Positions 17,602 through 30,222 of a stretch of DNA of 47,764 nt are shown here, piece by piece. Source of the stretch: Natronospirales bacterium. Lineage in GTDB: Bacteria; Pseudomonadota; Gammaproteobacteria; Natronospirales; JAIVGZ01. The stretch is taken from positions 1 through 47,764 of the forward strand of contig JAIVGZ010000034.1 of assembly GCA_020201335.1 (NCBI GenBank), given 5' to 3'. Each line of letters opens with the position of its first letter. Within the stretch, counting starts at the first letter, position 1. The notes under the pieces were generated by a model. That model did not search any database. It saw only the letters and a program-made list of their open reading frames with translations, and was not told the origin of the DNA. A program made the position numbers and the translations under genes.

Positions 17602-19230
17602 TCAGTGCAGCCCCAATACTCCCGGACCTTGCTCGAACACAATATCCACCGGGATGCCGGCCTCCTCCAGCCGGACAAGGTCGCGCTGCAAGTCGGTGCC
17701 AATTACGCCGCGTTCTGCGAGCAGCCGCCCGGCGCCGGCGTGGTCGCCGTCTCCCTGCAATACCAGTAACCTGTTCGCAAGCGCGCCGACAGCATCCTGC
17801 ATCCGCTCGAAGTCGACGCGGTAACGCCCATCGGGGTCGCGCGCGAACGCGCCGCGCTCAGCAAAAAAGTTGAACTGGATCATGTTCGCCCGCCCGTGCG
17901 CACTCGACGCGCCGAAGCGCACCGAGCGGAACAACCCGGCCATGAAAGTTACGTAGTGGTCGAGCAGCACGCCTTCATGCAGTTCGCCGCGCTCAAACAA
18001 CTGCGTGATCATGTACAGGCCCAACACGTCGGCTTTCGCCTCCTCCAGCGCACCCGCGTGCTCGCGCAATGCCTCGCGCACGGTCCGCTCGCCGTCCAGC
18101 GTGTTCTTGATGCCCAGGCCGTGGGCGACCTCGTGGAACATCACGTTCGAGAAAAACGCGTTGAAGGTCACGTTTCCACGCACATCCGACGCGACGAGTT
18201 GGTCGGCAATCGGGATGAGAATCTCGTCATACTTGGCGCGCATCGCATTGCGCAGCTGCAGGCGACGCGTACCCTGCTCGAGCTGCACCGTTTCATCGTT
18301 CGGAAGGTTGATCGCGATCGTTTTCGAGCCAGCGTTCGCGTCGCCGGCATAATAAACGGCGTCGTATGCATTCAGGTCGGCGTCGGTGCCCGGCGTTTCG
18401 GCCTTGTACGCGTCAGGTACCGGCAGGCCACGCTGCAATTCCGGCAGGAACGCCGCAAAGCGAGCCAGGCGCTCCGACCATTCGATGTCTTTTATCAGTA
18501 CGAAAGCTTCGAACGCCGCGCGGTAGCCGAACAGTCGGTCTTCATAATTCTCAATCGGCCCAATCACGACATCGATGCGGTTGTCACGCATCTGCATCCA
18601 CGCGATGTCGGACGCACGGTAGTCATCGCTCAACAACGCATCAGCGCGCGCCTCGAGGTAGCGCCTCAGCTCGGCGTCTTCGGCGAGTGCCGCAGCCTCA
18701 CGCAGCTTGCGCGCGGCGCGGTTGAGCTCCGTGCCATGCATCTGCGAATAAGGTACGAGTATCAAGTCGCCAGCATCGTTACGCCGCACGTACGAATAGA
18801 GCCCGTCTTTCCCTGGCTCATCCCAGGCCTCGAATTCCTCTACCGACATGTCGGCAGGATAGAAATTCGCGCCGAGCGGCTTCTCTCCGACGCCGGGTAC
18901 GAACGAACGGTTGCCGTCCAGGCGGTCCCACGGGCCGTAGTTGATGCGCGCGAACTCGCGCATCTCCGCTTCGTCGAGCGTTTCCAGCAACGCATCGCGG
19001 TCGCCGTACGCGTTGAACCAGAACAGGTCATCCATGATCTCCGCCGCTTCGATCAACAGAGCTACCATGCGCCGCTCCGCGTCGGTTAGCGCGGTAAGGT
19101 CGGCTTCCAAGCGGACCGGCGCGTAGATGTCTACGCGCTGGGCGGCGCCCTCGGCGGCAGGTTCCGGCCGTTCGCAGGCTGTGAGCGCTACGGTACACAA
19201 GGCAACAGTAATCAGGGTTCTTGTATGCAT
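17602..19230 (-). CDS. M49 (dipeptidyl-peptidase III-like) zinc lipoprotein
   Basis: A 542-residue lipoprotein; the lipobox LTAC is visible in LITVALCTVALTACERPEP. The zinc site is HEVAHG (about residue 365), the pentapeptide HExxH form rather than the HELLGH of eukaryotic DPP III, with the third ligand in EEAKADVLGLYM about 30 residues later. This spacing fits bacterial M49 enzymes that release dipeptides from oligopeptides. The open frame extends far upstream over glrK but ATG 19230 is required for the lipoprotein signal and has TGGAG about 9 nt upstream. It is first in the leftward operon with the Omp85, DUF885 and GNAT-like genes. Confidence 0.9.
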   Translation of the reverse strand: MHTRTLITVALCTVALTACERPEPAAEGAAQRVDIYAPVRLEADLTALTDAERRMVALLIEAAEIMDDLFWFNAYGDRDALLETLDEAEMREFARINYGPWDRLDGNRSFVPGVGEKPLGANFYPADMSVEEFEAWDEPGKDGLYSYVRRNDAGDLILVPYSQMHGTELNRAARKLREAAALAEDAELRRYLEARADALLSDDYRASDIAWMQMRDNRIDVVIGPIENYEDRLFGYRAAFEAFVLIKDIEWSERLARFAAFLPELQRGLPVPDAYKAETPGTDADLNAYDAVYYAGDANAGSKTIAINLPNDETVQLEQGTRRLQLRNAMRAKYDEILIPIADQLVASDVRGNVTFNAFFSNVMFHEVAHGLGIKNTLDGERTVREALREHAGALEEAKADVLGLYMITQLFERGELHEGVLLDHYVTFMAGLFRSVRFGASSAHGRANMIQFNFFAERGAFARDPDGRYRVDFERMQDAVGALANRLLVLQGDGDHAGAGRLLAERGVIGTDLQRDLVRLEEAGIPVDIVFEQGPGVLGLH

Positions 19231-19267
19231 CCGGGAAGCTCCAGGCACCGTGTCGGCCCTAGCATCG

Positions 19268-19273
19268 TACAAT
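19268..19273 (+). promoter_or_regulatory. Candidate -10 element of glrK
   Basis: TACAAT ends 8 nt before the ATG at 19282. CGGAGCG overlaps the interval but sits too close to the ATG for a normal SD. Confidence 0.45.
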
Positions 19274-19281
19274 CCGGAGCG

Positions 19282-20691
19282 ATGCGCCTCAATCCGTATT
19301 CGATAACGGTGCTCGTCACCGCAGGTTTCTTGCTCGTCGCACTGCCGCTCGTAGTCGCGATTCTGTCCACCCATGCGCTGACCGGACAACTCGCGCGCAC
19401 TACCGCCGCCGCGTTCAGCGCCGGCGTGGCTTCCGCGCGCGACGCCCAGATCCTTCAGGAACAGATGACCGCCACCGAACGCAACGCGCGCCAGTACCAA
19501 ATCGTCGGCGACCCCGTGCTGATGATGCTGGTGCGTGACCGGCAGACCCGTATGCTGGACATCCTCGACCGGCTCGACGCTCACCTCGGCGAGCCGGCGC
19601 CGGAAGCCGCGGCATTGCGCAGTGGGCTGCCGGCGCTGGTGGATGCCCTCGCACTCGAGCGAGACACCGACCTGTCCGGCTTCGAACGCCTGCACCCGAG
19701 CGCGCGCGCGCTGTCGGCACGCGTCAACGAAGACATCGACGCAGCCGTGGTAGCCGGCATGCGCCAGGCCGAAGAGACACGGGAGATGCTGCTCGGGCAA
19801 ACGGCACTTTTGATTCCTCTCGCCGCGGTAATCGCTTTCATCTTCGTCGTGCTAATCGTGCGACCGATACGCGCGCTCGCGAAGGCGATCCGGCAGCTCG
19901 GGCACGGCGACCGCCAATCTCCGGTGCGCGTGTCCGGCCCAGCGGACTTTCGGCGCCTCGGTGCACAGCTTGAGTGGTTGCGCGTGCGTCTCGCCGAAGT
20001 CGAGCAGGAAAAGGCACGCTTCCTCCGTCACGTCTCGCACGAGTTGAAGACGCCGCTTGCCAACATCCGCGAGGGATCCGAGTTGCTGCTCGACGGCAGC
20101 GCCGGTGCGCTGGGCGCGCAGCAGGCAGAAATCGCGACCATCCTGCGCGACAACGGCGTCAGCCTGCAGACAAGTATTGAAAACCTGCTGAATTTCAATG
20201 CCTGGCAGGACCGCAACGCCCAGGTCGTGCGTACCGATGCCGACATCGGTACCATGCTTGAGCGCGCCTGCGACGCCCACCGCCTCGCAATCCAACGGAA
20301 CGCTATCCAGATGGTCGTTGCGCACGGGCCCGCGACCTGGTGGGTTGATGAGGAGAAGTTGCAGGTGCTGCTGGACAACCTGCTGTCGAATGCGGTCAAG
20401 TATTCGCCACAAGGCGGCACGATCCGGATCCAGATTCGCGCGGACGGAGACGCCGCGATCATAGATGTCGTCGACGACGGCCCCGGCGTCCCACCTGACG
20501 AGCGCGCGCGCATATTCGAGGCGTTCTTTCAGGGTAGTCGGCCGCAACAAGGCCACGTCAAGGGTACGGGCATCGGGCTGTCGGTCGTGCGCGAATGCGC
20601 GCGCATGCATGATGGCCACGCCGAGGTAATTACCGATGAGCGAGGAGGCGGACATTTCCGTGTCACCATTCCAGGCGCGCTGGGCGGTTAG
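19282..20691 (+). CDS. glrK: GlrK/QseE-like sensor histidine kinase
   Basis: A 469-residue membrane kinase. TM1 (ITVLVTAGFLLVALPLVVAIL), a helical periplasmic sensor of about 145 residues, TM2 (ALLIPLAAVIAFIFVVLIV), HAMP starting RPIRALAKAI, phosphoacceptor H253 in VSHELKTPLANI, N-box DNLLSNAVKYSP, and G-boxes DDGPGVP and GTGIGLSVV. The arrangement kinase-lipoprotein-sigma54 regulator matches glrK-qseG-glrR of enterobacteria, which senses envelope state. The 3' end overlaps the lipoprotein gene. Confidence 0.92.
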   Translation: MRLNPYSITVLVTAGFLLVALPLVVAILSTHALTGQLARTTAAAFSAGVASARDAQILQEQMTATERNARQYQIVGDPVLMMLVRDRQTRMLDILDRLDAHLGEPAPEAAALRSGLPALVDALALERDTDLSGFERLHPSARALSARVNEDIDAAVVAGMRQAEETREMLLGQTALLIPLAAVIAFIFVVLIVRPIRALAKAIRQLGHGDRQSPVRVSGPADFRRLGAQLEWLRVRLAEVEQEKARFLRHVSHELKTPLANIREGSELLLDGSAGALGAQQAEIATILRDNGVSLQTSIENLLNFNAWQDRNAQVVRTDADIGTMLERACDAHRLAIQRNAIQMVVAHGPATWWVDEEKLQVLLDNLLSNAVKYSPQGGTIRIQIRADGDAAIIDVVDDGPGVPPDERARIFEAFFQGSRPQQGHVKGTGIGLSVVRECARMHDGHAEVITDERGGGHFRVTIPGALGG

Positions 20692-21179
20692 CCTGCTGTG
20701 CATCCTGCTCGGCGGCTGTGCGCTGCTGCCGACTGGCAAAGTCGCCACGCAGACCTCGTCCGAGGCTATGCTCGCGACGCTGCAAACTTTCGTCGCGGCG
20801 GACGCGGACACGAAGGCGGCGATTTTTTCTGAGGCAACGAGCGCCGCAGCGCTGACGCCCACTGCCGAGAACCGCCTGCGCGTCGCTTTGCTCCAAGGCT
20901 GGCCTGGCCACCGCTACAGCGCCCCGCGCGAGGCTTCCAACCGACTCGACGCGTTGATCGAGTCCGGCGAGCTCGACGCCGACGGCCAGGGCCTGGCGAG
21001 CGTGCTGCATCACTGGCTCGCACAGCGGGGAACCGACCAGCGGTTGCAGCGCTCATTGCGTGAGCGCATTGCGACCCTCGAGCGTGAGCTGGCCGAGACG
21101 CGCCGGCAACTGGATGCACTTGCGGAGCTCGAGCGTCTTACGACCCCTGTACGTGTACCCTGCAATCAGGAGAACGACG

Positions 21180-22544
<1,365 letters not shown>

Positions 22545-22598
22545 TCGTTCCGAATATCAGTCGCTTGCAGGTGTGCTGGCGTAGCGCGTCGTTGCGCG

Positions 22599-22618
22599 GC
22601 GACACATTGCCGTGTCGC
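22599..22618. promoter_or_regulatory. Perfect palindrome, candidate GlrR upstream activating site
   Basis: GCGACAC-N6-GTGTCGC, seven-base-pair arms, centred about 86 bp upstream of the transcription start predicted from the -24/-12 promoter. That is the usual place for an enhancer-binding-protein dyad. The arm order differs from the E. coli GlrR consensus (TGTC-N10-GACA), so binding by this GlrR is inference. Confidence 0.65.
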
Positions 22619-22667
22619 GAACCTGCGTTTACCCCGCAGACCCCCGCGCTACAAGGACCCCGTTTGC

Positions 22668-22684
22668 TGGCACGCGCCTTGCAT
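22668..22684 (+). promoter_or_regulatory. Sigma-54 (-24/-12) promoter
   Basis: TGGCACG-N4-TTGCAT, a full match to the sigma-54 consensus, with GG at 22669-22670 and GC at 22681-22682. The predicted transcription start is near 22694. The first start codon downstream with an SD is the miniprotein ATG at 22722. Confidence 0.85.
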
Positions 22685-22721
22685 CGTCATTCCCGGACCC
22701 TCATCCAACAAGGAGACAGGA

Positions 22722-22826
22722 ATGTTCGACGAACACGATGAAGACCAGATCCTCGCCGGTCTGTTCGCGGCGTTCTTCGCGCTGGCGTTAATCATGACGC
22801 CGGTCGCGGTCTTCGCCTCAGGCTGA
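22722..22826 (+). CDS. 34-residue single-pass membrane miniprotein
   Basis: A short open frame with strong translation and transcription signals: AAGGAG (22710-22715) 6 nt before the ATG, and a consensus sigma-54 promoter immediately upstream. The product has an acidic N-terminus (MFDEHDEDQ), one hydrophobic helix (ILAGLFAAFFALALIMTPVAVFA) and a two-residue tail. I recognise no family. It follows glrR on the same strand and ends 4 bp from convergent hppA. A sigma-54-driven envelope stress or signalling peptide controlled by GlrKR is the natural hypothesis; alternatively the transcript also acts as a small RNA, as GlmY does in E. coli. Confidence 0.72.
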   Translation: MFDEHDEDQILAGLFAAFFALALIMTPVAVFASG

Positions 22827-22830
22827 AGCG

Positions 22831-24849
22831 TCAGTAGGCGAGCAGAGGCGCGATAACCAGCGACACGATCGCCATTACGTTGATCAGGATGTTCATCGAC
22901 GGGCCGGAGGTGTCCTTCAGCGGGTCACCGACGGTGTCGCCGACGACGTTCGCCTTGTGCGTGTCGGAACCCTTGCCGCCGAAATTCCCTTTCTCAACAT
23001 GCTTCTTCGCGTTGTCCCACGCACCGCCGGCGTTCGCCATCGTGAGCGCCAGCAGCACGCAACCAAGCAGCGCACCACCGAGCATGCCGCCAAGCGCCTC
23101 GGCACCAAGGCCGAAACCAACGACCACCGGACCGAGCACCGCCAGCGATGCCGGCAGTACCATCTTCTTCAGCGCTGCCCGCGTCGCGATGTCGACGCAA
23201 CGCACGGTGTCCGGCTTCGCGGTACCTTCGAGCAAGCCGGGGATCTCGCGGAACTGGCGCCGAATCTCCTTGATCATGTCGAAGGCAGCGTCGCCGACCG
23301 CGGTCATCGTGATTGCCGCGACCAGGAACGGGAAGATGCCACCGATGAACATGCCGACCAGTACATCGGGGTCGTTAATCTGAAGCGAGAACTCCGGAAT
23401 CCGGTGCGACACCTCTGCGATATACGCCGAGATGATCGCGAGCGCAGCGAGTGCGGCTGCGCCGATCGCAAAGCCCTTACCGATCGCAGCAGTCGTGTTG
23501 CCGAGTTCGTCGAGCGAGTCGGTGATCTGGCGCGTTTCCTTACCGAGGCCACCCATTTCCGCGATGCCGCCGGCGTTATCGGCCACCGGTCCATACGCGT
23601 CGATCGCCATCGTGATGCCGACCGTCGCGAGCATCCCGACCGCTGCGATGCCCACGCCGTACAGGCCGGTGAGCTTTGACGCGGTGTAGATGATGGCCGA
23701 AATGGTCAGCAACGGTACGACGACCGACTGCATACCGGTCGCCAAGCCGGCGATGATTACGGTCGCCGGACCCGTTTCACCGGCCGCTGCGATCTTCCGT
23801 ACCGGGCCACCCGAGGTGTAGTACTCGGTCGTCAGGCCGATGATGATGCCGCCGACCGCGCCTGCGAGCACCGACCACCAGATGTTGGCGCTGAGCCCCA
23901 TCCACTGGACAACGAAGTACGCGACGACGATGAAGATGATGGTCGTACTGAAGGTACCAATGCGCAGTGCGACCGCGGGTTCGCGGCCGGAGACCAGCTT
24001 CACGAGGATCACGCCGAATATCGAGCAAACCAGGCCCGCCGAGGACAGCAGCAACGGCAGCGCCATCGCCGAAGCGCGCAGCTCGTCGGTGACCACGGTG
24101 CTGCCGAGCAGAGACATCGTCGATGCAATTGCAATGGTCGCGATCATCGCGCCGCAATACGACTCGAAAATGTCGGAGCCCATGCCCGCGACATCGCCGA
24201 CGTTGTCGCCGACGTTGTCGGCAATCACGCCTGGGTTGCGCGGGTCATCCTCGGGGATACCGGCTTCGATCTTGCCGACAAGGTCCGCGCCGACGTCGGC
24301 GCTTTTCGTGAAGATACCGCCACCGACGCGCGAGAACAGCGCGACGACGGACGCGCCGACGCCGAAGCCGTGGATTTTCTCCGCGGTGTCAGGGTCAGTG
24401 CCGAAGAAGTAGTAGAGCGCGCCCAGACCGAGCAGGCCCATCGCGGCGAGCGTCAGGCCCATCACCGACCCACCGAAGAAGGCTACGGTCAGTGCCGTCG
24501 GCGCGCCCTTCGTGTTTGCGGCGACGGTTGTGCGCACGTTCGCCTTAGTCGCGGCATACATGCCGATCCAGCCCGCCAGAGCGGACGCCAGCGCACCGAC
24601 AATCGCGGCCACTGCGGTCATCCAGCCGAGCGGCGAGAGCCATATTGCGACGATGATCACGGCCAGGAACAGGGCCATGATGCTGTATTCGCGGCGCATG
24701 AAGGTCATCGCGCCGATGTGGATCTGTTCCGCGATTTCGGCGACGAGTCCGCTGCCAGCAGGATAGGAGGCGACCATGCGGTAAACGAGGAAGGCCGCAA
24801 TCAGACCGATGACGCCCATCAGGGGCGGCAGGAGATACAGGTTTTCCAT
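22831..24849 (-). CDS. hppA: K+-dependent membrane-bound pyrophosphatase
   Basis: A 672-residue ion-pumping pyrophosphatase with about 16 helices. The catalytic signature [20 protein letters not shown], the acidic PPi loop [20 protein letters not shown] and the C-terminal [18 protein letters not shown] are intact. The motif [11 protein letters not shown] has Ala where K+-independent enzymes have Lys, so K+ dependence is expected; whether it pumps H+ or Na+ cannot be told by eye. AGAGAG about 8 nt upstream supports the start at 24849. It is divergent from the CDF exporter. With pfp it forms a PPi-based energy link. Confidence 0.96.
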   Translation of the reverse strand: MENLYLLPPLMGVIGLIAAFLVYRMVASYPAGSGLVAEIAEQIHIGAMTFMRREYSIMALFLAVIIVAIWLSPLGWMTAVAAIVGALASALAGWIGMYAATKANVRTTVAANTKGAPTALTVAFFGGSVMGLTLAAMGLLGLGALYYFFGTDPDTAEKIHGFGVGASVVALFSRVGGGIFTKSADVGADLVGKIEAGIPEDDPRNPGVIADNVGDNVGDVAGMGSDIFESYCGAMIATIAIASTMSLLGSTVVTDELRASAMALPLLLSSAGLVCSIFGVILVKLVSGREPAVALRIGTFSTTIIFIVVAYFVVQWMGLSANIWWSVLAGAVGGIIIGLTTEYYTSGGPVRKIAAAGETGPATVIIAGLATGMQSVVVPLLTISAIIYTASKLTGLYGVGIAAVGMLATVGITMAIDAYGPVADNAGGIAEMGGLGKETRQITDSLDELGNTTAAIGKGFAIGAAALAALAIISAYIAEVSHRIPEFSLQINDPDVLVGMFIGGIFPFLVAAITMTAVGDAAFDMIKEIRRQFREIPGLLEGTAKPDTVRCVDIATRAALKKMVLPASLAVLGPVVVGFGLGAEALGGMLGGALLGCVLLALTMANAGGAWDNAKKHVEKGNFGGKGSDTHKANVVGDTVGDPLKDTSGPSMNILINVMAIVSLVIAPLLAY

Positions 24850-24898
24850 GTAAATCTCTCTTGTTTTGGGGCGGGGATTACGGGCGAGGATTGTACAT

Positions 24899-24904
24899 TA
24901 CAAT
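24899..24904 (+). promoter_or_regulatory. Candidate -10 element of the CDF exporter
   Basis: TACAAT ends 9 nt upstream of the ATG at 24914; there is no SD. Confidence 0.4.
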
Positions 24905-24913
24905 CCTCCGGAT

Positions 24914-25786
24914 ATGGGAATCCACCACACGCATTCGCACGCACCGCCGCGCGGCAGTTCCCGCGTATTGCTCGCCGCGGTAGGCATTACGGCGGGTTAC
25001 GCGCTGGTCGAGGCCATAGGCGGCTGGCTGTCTGGGTCGCTCGCCCTGTTGGCCGACGCTGGCCACATGGTTTCCGACGCGATGGCGCTGGGGCTGGCCG
25101 CTGGCGCGGCCATCGTCGCGCAACGGCCGGCGACCACGAGCCACACCTTCGGGCTAGGCCGCGTCGAGGTTGTCGCGGCCACCTTCAACGCGTTTTTCTT
25201 GCTCGGTGTCGTCGCCGCCGTCGCATGGGCGGCAATCGGCAGGCTGCAGAACCCGGTGCCGGTCTCGGGGGGCACGGTGTTGTTGATCGCGTCCGCGGGG
25301 CTCGTCATCAATGTCGTGGTCGCGTGGATGCTGTCGCGTGGCGTGCAGTCGCTGAACGTGCGCGCCGCATTCCTGCACGTGCTCGGCGACCTGCTCGGCT
25401 CCGTTGCGGCGCTGGTCAGCGGTGCTGTGATACTGCTTACCGGCTGGACGCCGATCGACCCACTGCTGTCGCTGTTCATCTGCGCGCTGATTGTGGTCTC
25501 GTGTATCCGCCTGCTGCGCGAAGCGCTGCACGTGGTGATGGAAGCCGTGCCGCGCGACTTGGAACTGGAAGAAGTTGGCCGCGCGATGGCGGCCGTCGAC
25601 GGCGTCCGTGAGGTCCACGACCTGCATATCTGGCAGGTCGCATCCGGGAGTGTGATGCTCACCGCGCACCTGATTATCGACTCCTACCGCGACTGGGATC
25701 GGACGCACCTCGCGGTCCGCGAAGTGCTTGAGCGGAATTTCGACATCACCCATGTGACGCTGCAGCCGGAAGCCTTGACGAAATAA
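24914..25786 (+). CDS. Cation diffusion facilitator (CzcD/ZitB type)
   Basis: A 290-residue divalent metal/proton antiporter, most likely for Zn2+. It has a His-rich N-terminus (HHTHSHA), six helices, the TM2 metal site ADAGHMVSDAMAL, the matching TM5 site FLHVLGDLLGS and a cytoplasmic ferredoxin-like domain (VDGVREVHDLHIWQVASG ... LTAHLII). ATG 24914 gives the His-rich start typical of the family. It is 3 bp from the convergent thiC stop. Confidence 0.93.
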   Translation: MGIHHTHSHAPPRGSSRVLLAAVGITAGYALVEAIGGWLSGSLALLADAGHMVSDAMALGLAAGAAIVAQRPATTSHTFGLGRVEVVAATFNAFFLLGVVAAVAWAAIGRLQNPVPVSGGTVLLIASAGLVINVVVAWMLSRGVQSLNVRAAFLHVLGDLLGSVAALVSGAVILLTGWTPIDPLLSLFICALIVVSCIRLLREALHVVMEAVPRDLELEEVGRAMAAVDGVREVHDLHIWQVASGSVMLTAHLIIDSYRDWDRTHLAVREVLERNFDITHVTLQPEALTK

Positions 25787-25789
25787 CGC

Positions 25790-28339
<2,550 letters not shown>

Positions 28340-28343
<4 letters not shown>

Positions 28344-28663
28344 CAGTGGTTGCGGAAGTCACCCCCGCAGAGCTCAAAGCGCGCCTGGATGGCGGCGAGC
28401 CGCCGCTGGTCGTGGATGTGCGCGACGAATGGGAGGTCGAAACGGCGCCCTTTCCCGGCGCGGTCCATATCGAGATGGCCGACCTGGCCGAGGCGCTGAA
28501 CACGCTGCCGCGCGACCGCGAGATAGTTGCGCTGTGCCACCATGGCGGCCGCAGCTTCACGGTCGCGATGATGCTCGAAAGCGCGGGCTTTCGGGCGACG
28601 AACCTTGAGGGCGGCATAGACGCCTGGGCGCGCACCGTTGACCCGTCGGTCCCGTCGTACTGA
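28340..28663 (+). CDS. Single-domain rhodanese
   Basis: A 107-residue rhodanese-like protein: LVVDVRDEWEVETAPFPGAVHI, the active-site loop IVALCHHGGRSFTVAM (catalytic Cys in CHHGGRS) and NLEGGIDAW. No ATG fits; TTG 28340 overlaps the pcm stop (TTGA) and GTG 28346 is the alternative. It probably transfers sulfane sulfur. Coupled with pcm and upstream of tolC, a conserved gammaproteobacterial order. Confidence 0.9.
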
Positions 28664-28800
28664 ACCGGACACTCCGGTCGCGATACCGGGAAACCGGGCA
28701 CCATCGTCTCTGCACAGAATTACCTAACGCGACTGATATCAGGAACTTGGGGATAGGTCGACTGTCTGGAACGGTTCTTGCTCCGGAGTTTTCCGGATGA

Positions 28801-28830
28801 TTGCTTCACCTGATGGTGTGGTGTTATAGT
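28801..28830 (+). promoter_or_regulatory. Sigma-70-type promoter of tolC
   Basis: TTGCTT (28801-28806), 18-bp spacer, TATAGT (28825-28830). The predicted leader is about 38 nt before ATG 28875. This is a conventional promoter with a leader, unlike the leaderless-type starts nearby. Confidence 0.65.
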
Positions 28831-28874
28831 ACACCGCAACACCCAAAACAACCGGTAAAAACGGCGGATAAACA

Positions 28875-30221
28875 ATGAAGATAATGCGAACCCTGACGGT
28901 CAGCCTGCTCGGACTCGGACTGGCCCTCCCTGCGCACGCGGAAGACCTCCTTACCGTCTACCAGGCCGCCGTGGAAAACGACCCGTTGATCCGCGAGGCG
29001 CTCGCCGAGCGCAACGCGCTGCGCGAAGCGCGGCCGCAGTCGCTGGCAGGCCTGCTCCCGGGCCTCGAGGCACGCGGCAGCCGCGAGGACACCACCCGCG
29101 ACGGCACGCAGATCAGCCTGCTACCGGACAACTCGCTGGCACTGGTCGATTTCGCGAGCGACACCGAGGTCACCGCATACAGCCTGGTGCTGAGCCAGCC
29201 GATTTTCCGCTGGGACCGCTGGGTCGCGCTGCGGCAGGCCGGCGACCGCGTCGCGCAGGCGGAGATCAACTACGAGGCCGCGCGCCAGCAACTGATCGTT
29301 CGCGTCGCCGAACGCTACTTCAATGTGTTGGCCGCGCAGGACAACCTTGATTTCGCCGCAGCGAACAAGGAAGCCATTTCACGGCAGCTCGACCAGGCGC
29401 GGCGCCGCTTCGAAGTCGGACTGATTGCGATTACCGACGTGCAGGAAGCGCAGGCTGCGTACGACACCGCGGTTGCCGACGAAATCGCGGCGACGCGGCA
29501 GTTGGCCGCCGCCCGCGAACAGCTGCGTGAGATCACCGGCGATTACTACCGCAATCTTGCGGGCCCCGCTACCGACCTGGCGCTGACGCCACCCGAGCCG
29601 GCGAACGAGAATGCGTGGGTAGAGCGCGCGTTAACCGACAACCTGACGCTGAATGCGCAACGCCTGAGCGTCGACATCGCGCGCAAGGAGATTGGCAGGG
29701 TCCGGGCAGGCCACTACCCGACCATCGACCTCAATGCGTCACGCGGACGGCGTGAGGCGACCGGTTCGAACCCGTTCGACACCAGCAATGTCGACACCGA
29801 GTTCCTGTCGCTGAACGTCGTCGTTCCAATCTTCTCCGGCGGCGCGACCCAATCGCGCGTGCGCGAATCCGCGTACCGGCACGAGGCGTCAAAGTCAGCG
29901 CTGGAGCGTGAGGCTCGCGCCACCGAGCGCACCGCACGCGATGCATACCTTGGTGTCCAGTCGGACATCAGCCGGGTGCGCGCGCTACGCCAGGCGCTTG
30001 AGTCCAACGCAACGGCGCTGCAGGCAACCGAAGCGGGCTTCGAAGTCGGTACCCGCACGACAGTCGATGTGTTGAATGCGCGCAGCCTCACCTTCCGTGC
30101 GCGCAACGAGCTCGCCCGCAGCCGTTACGACTACCTGCTGAACACGCTGCGTCTGAAGCAGGCTGCCGGCGCGCTGACTGAGCGGGATGTGCAGCAGGTT
30201 AACGCGCTGCTCGAAGACTGA
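28875..30221 (+). CDS. tolC: TolC family outer-membrane channel
   Basis: A 448-residue outer-membrane efflux/secretion channel. Signal peptide TVSLLGLGLALPAHA with cleavage before EDLLTVYQAAVENDPLIREA; two repeated alpha/beta halves follow (ERYFNVLAAQDNLDFAAANKE and DAYLGVQSDISRVRALRQALESN), with GFEVGTRTTVDVLNARS, typical of the TolC subfamily used with type I secretion and RND pumps. The position behind pcm-rhodanese and opposite waaA is a conserved arrangement. The stop is 1 bp from the convergent waaA stop. Confidence 0.95.
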   Translation: MKIMRTLTVSLLGLGLALPAHAEDLLTVYQAAVENDPLIREALAERNALREARPQSLAGLLPGLEARGSREDTTRDGTQISLLPDNSLALVDFASDTEVTAYSLVLSQPIFRWDRWVALRQAGDRVAQAEINYEAARQQLIVRVAERYFNVLAAQDNLDFAAANKEAISRQLDQARRRFEVGLIAITDVQEAQAAYDTAVADEIAATRQLAAAREQLREITGDYYRNLAGPATDLALTPPEPANENAWVERALTDNLTLNAQRLSVDIARKEIGRVRAGHYPTIDLNASRGRREATGSNPFDTSNVDTEFLSLNVVVPIFSGGATQSRVRESAYRHEASKSALEREARATERTARDAYLGVQSDISRVRALRQALESNATALQATEAGFEVGTRTTVDVLNARSLTFRARNELARSRYDYLLNTLRLKQAAGALTERDVQQVNALLED

Positions 30222-30222
30222 A

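Noticed and set aside
17896-19089. 397-codon plus-strand frame opposite the M49 gene
   Set aside because: Arg/Val-rich shadow frame; the opposite strand has the lipobox, the HEVAH zinc motif and coherent homology.
28664-28874. Small RNA or short gene in the rhodanese-tolC gap
   Set aside because: Only the tolC promoter and some short CCGGA-type inverted repeats are visible; no convincing ORF or terminator.
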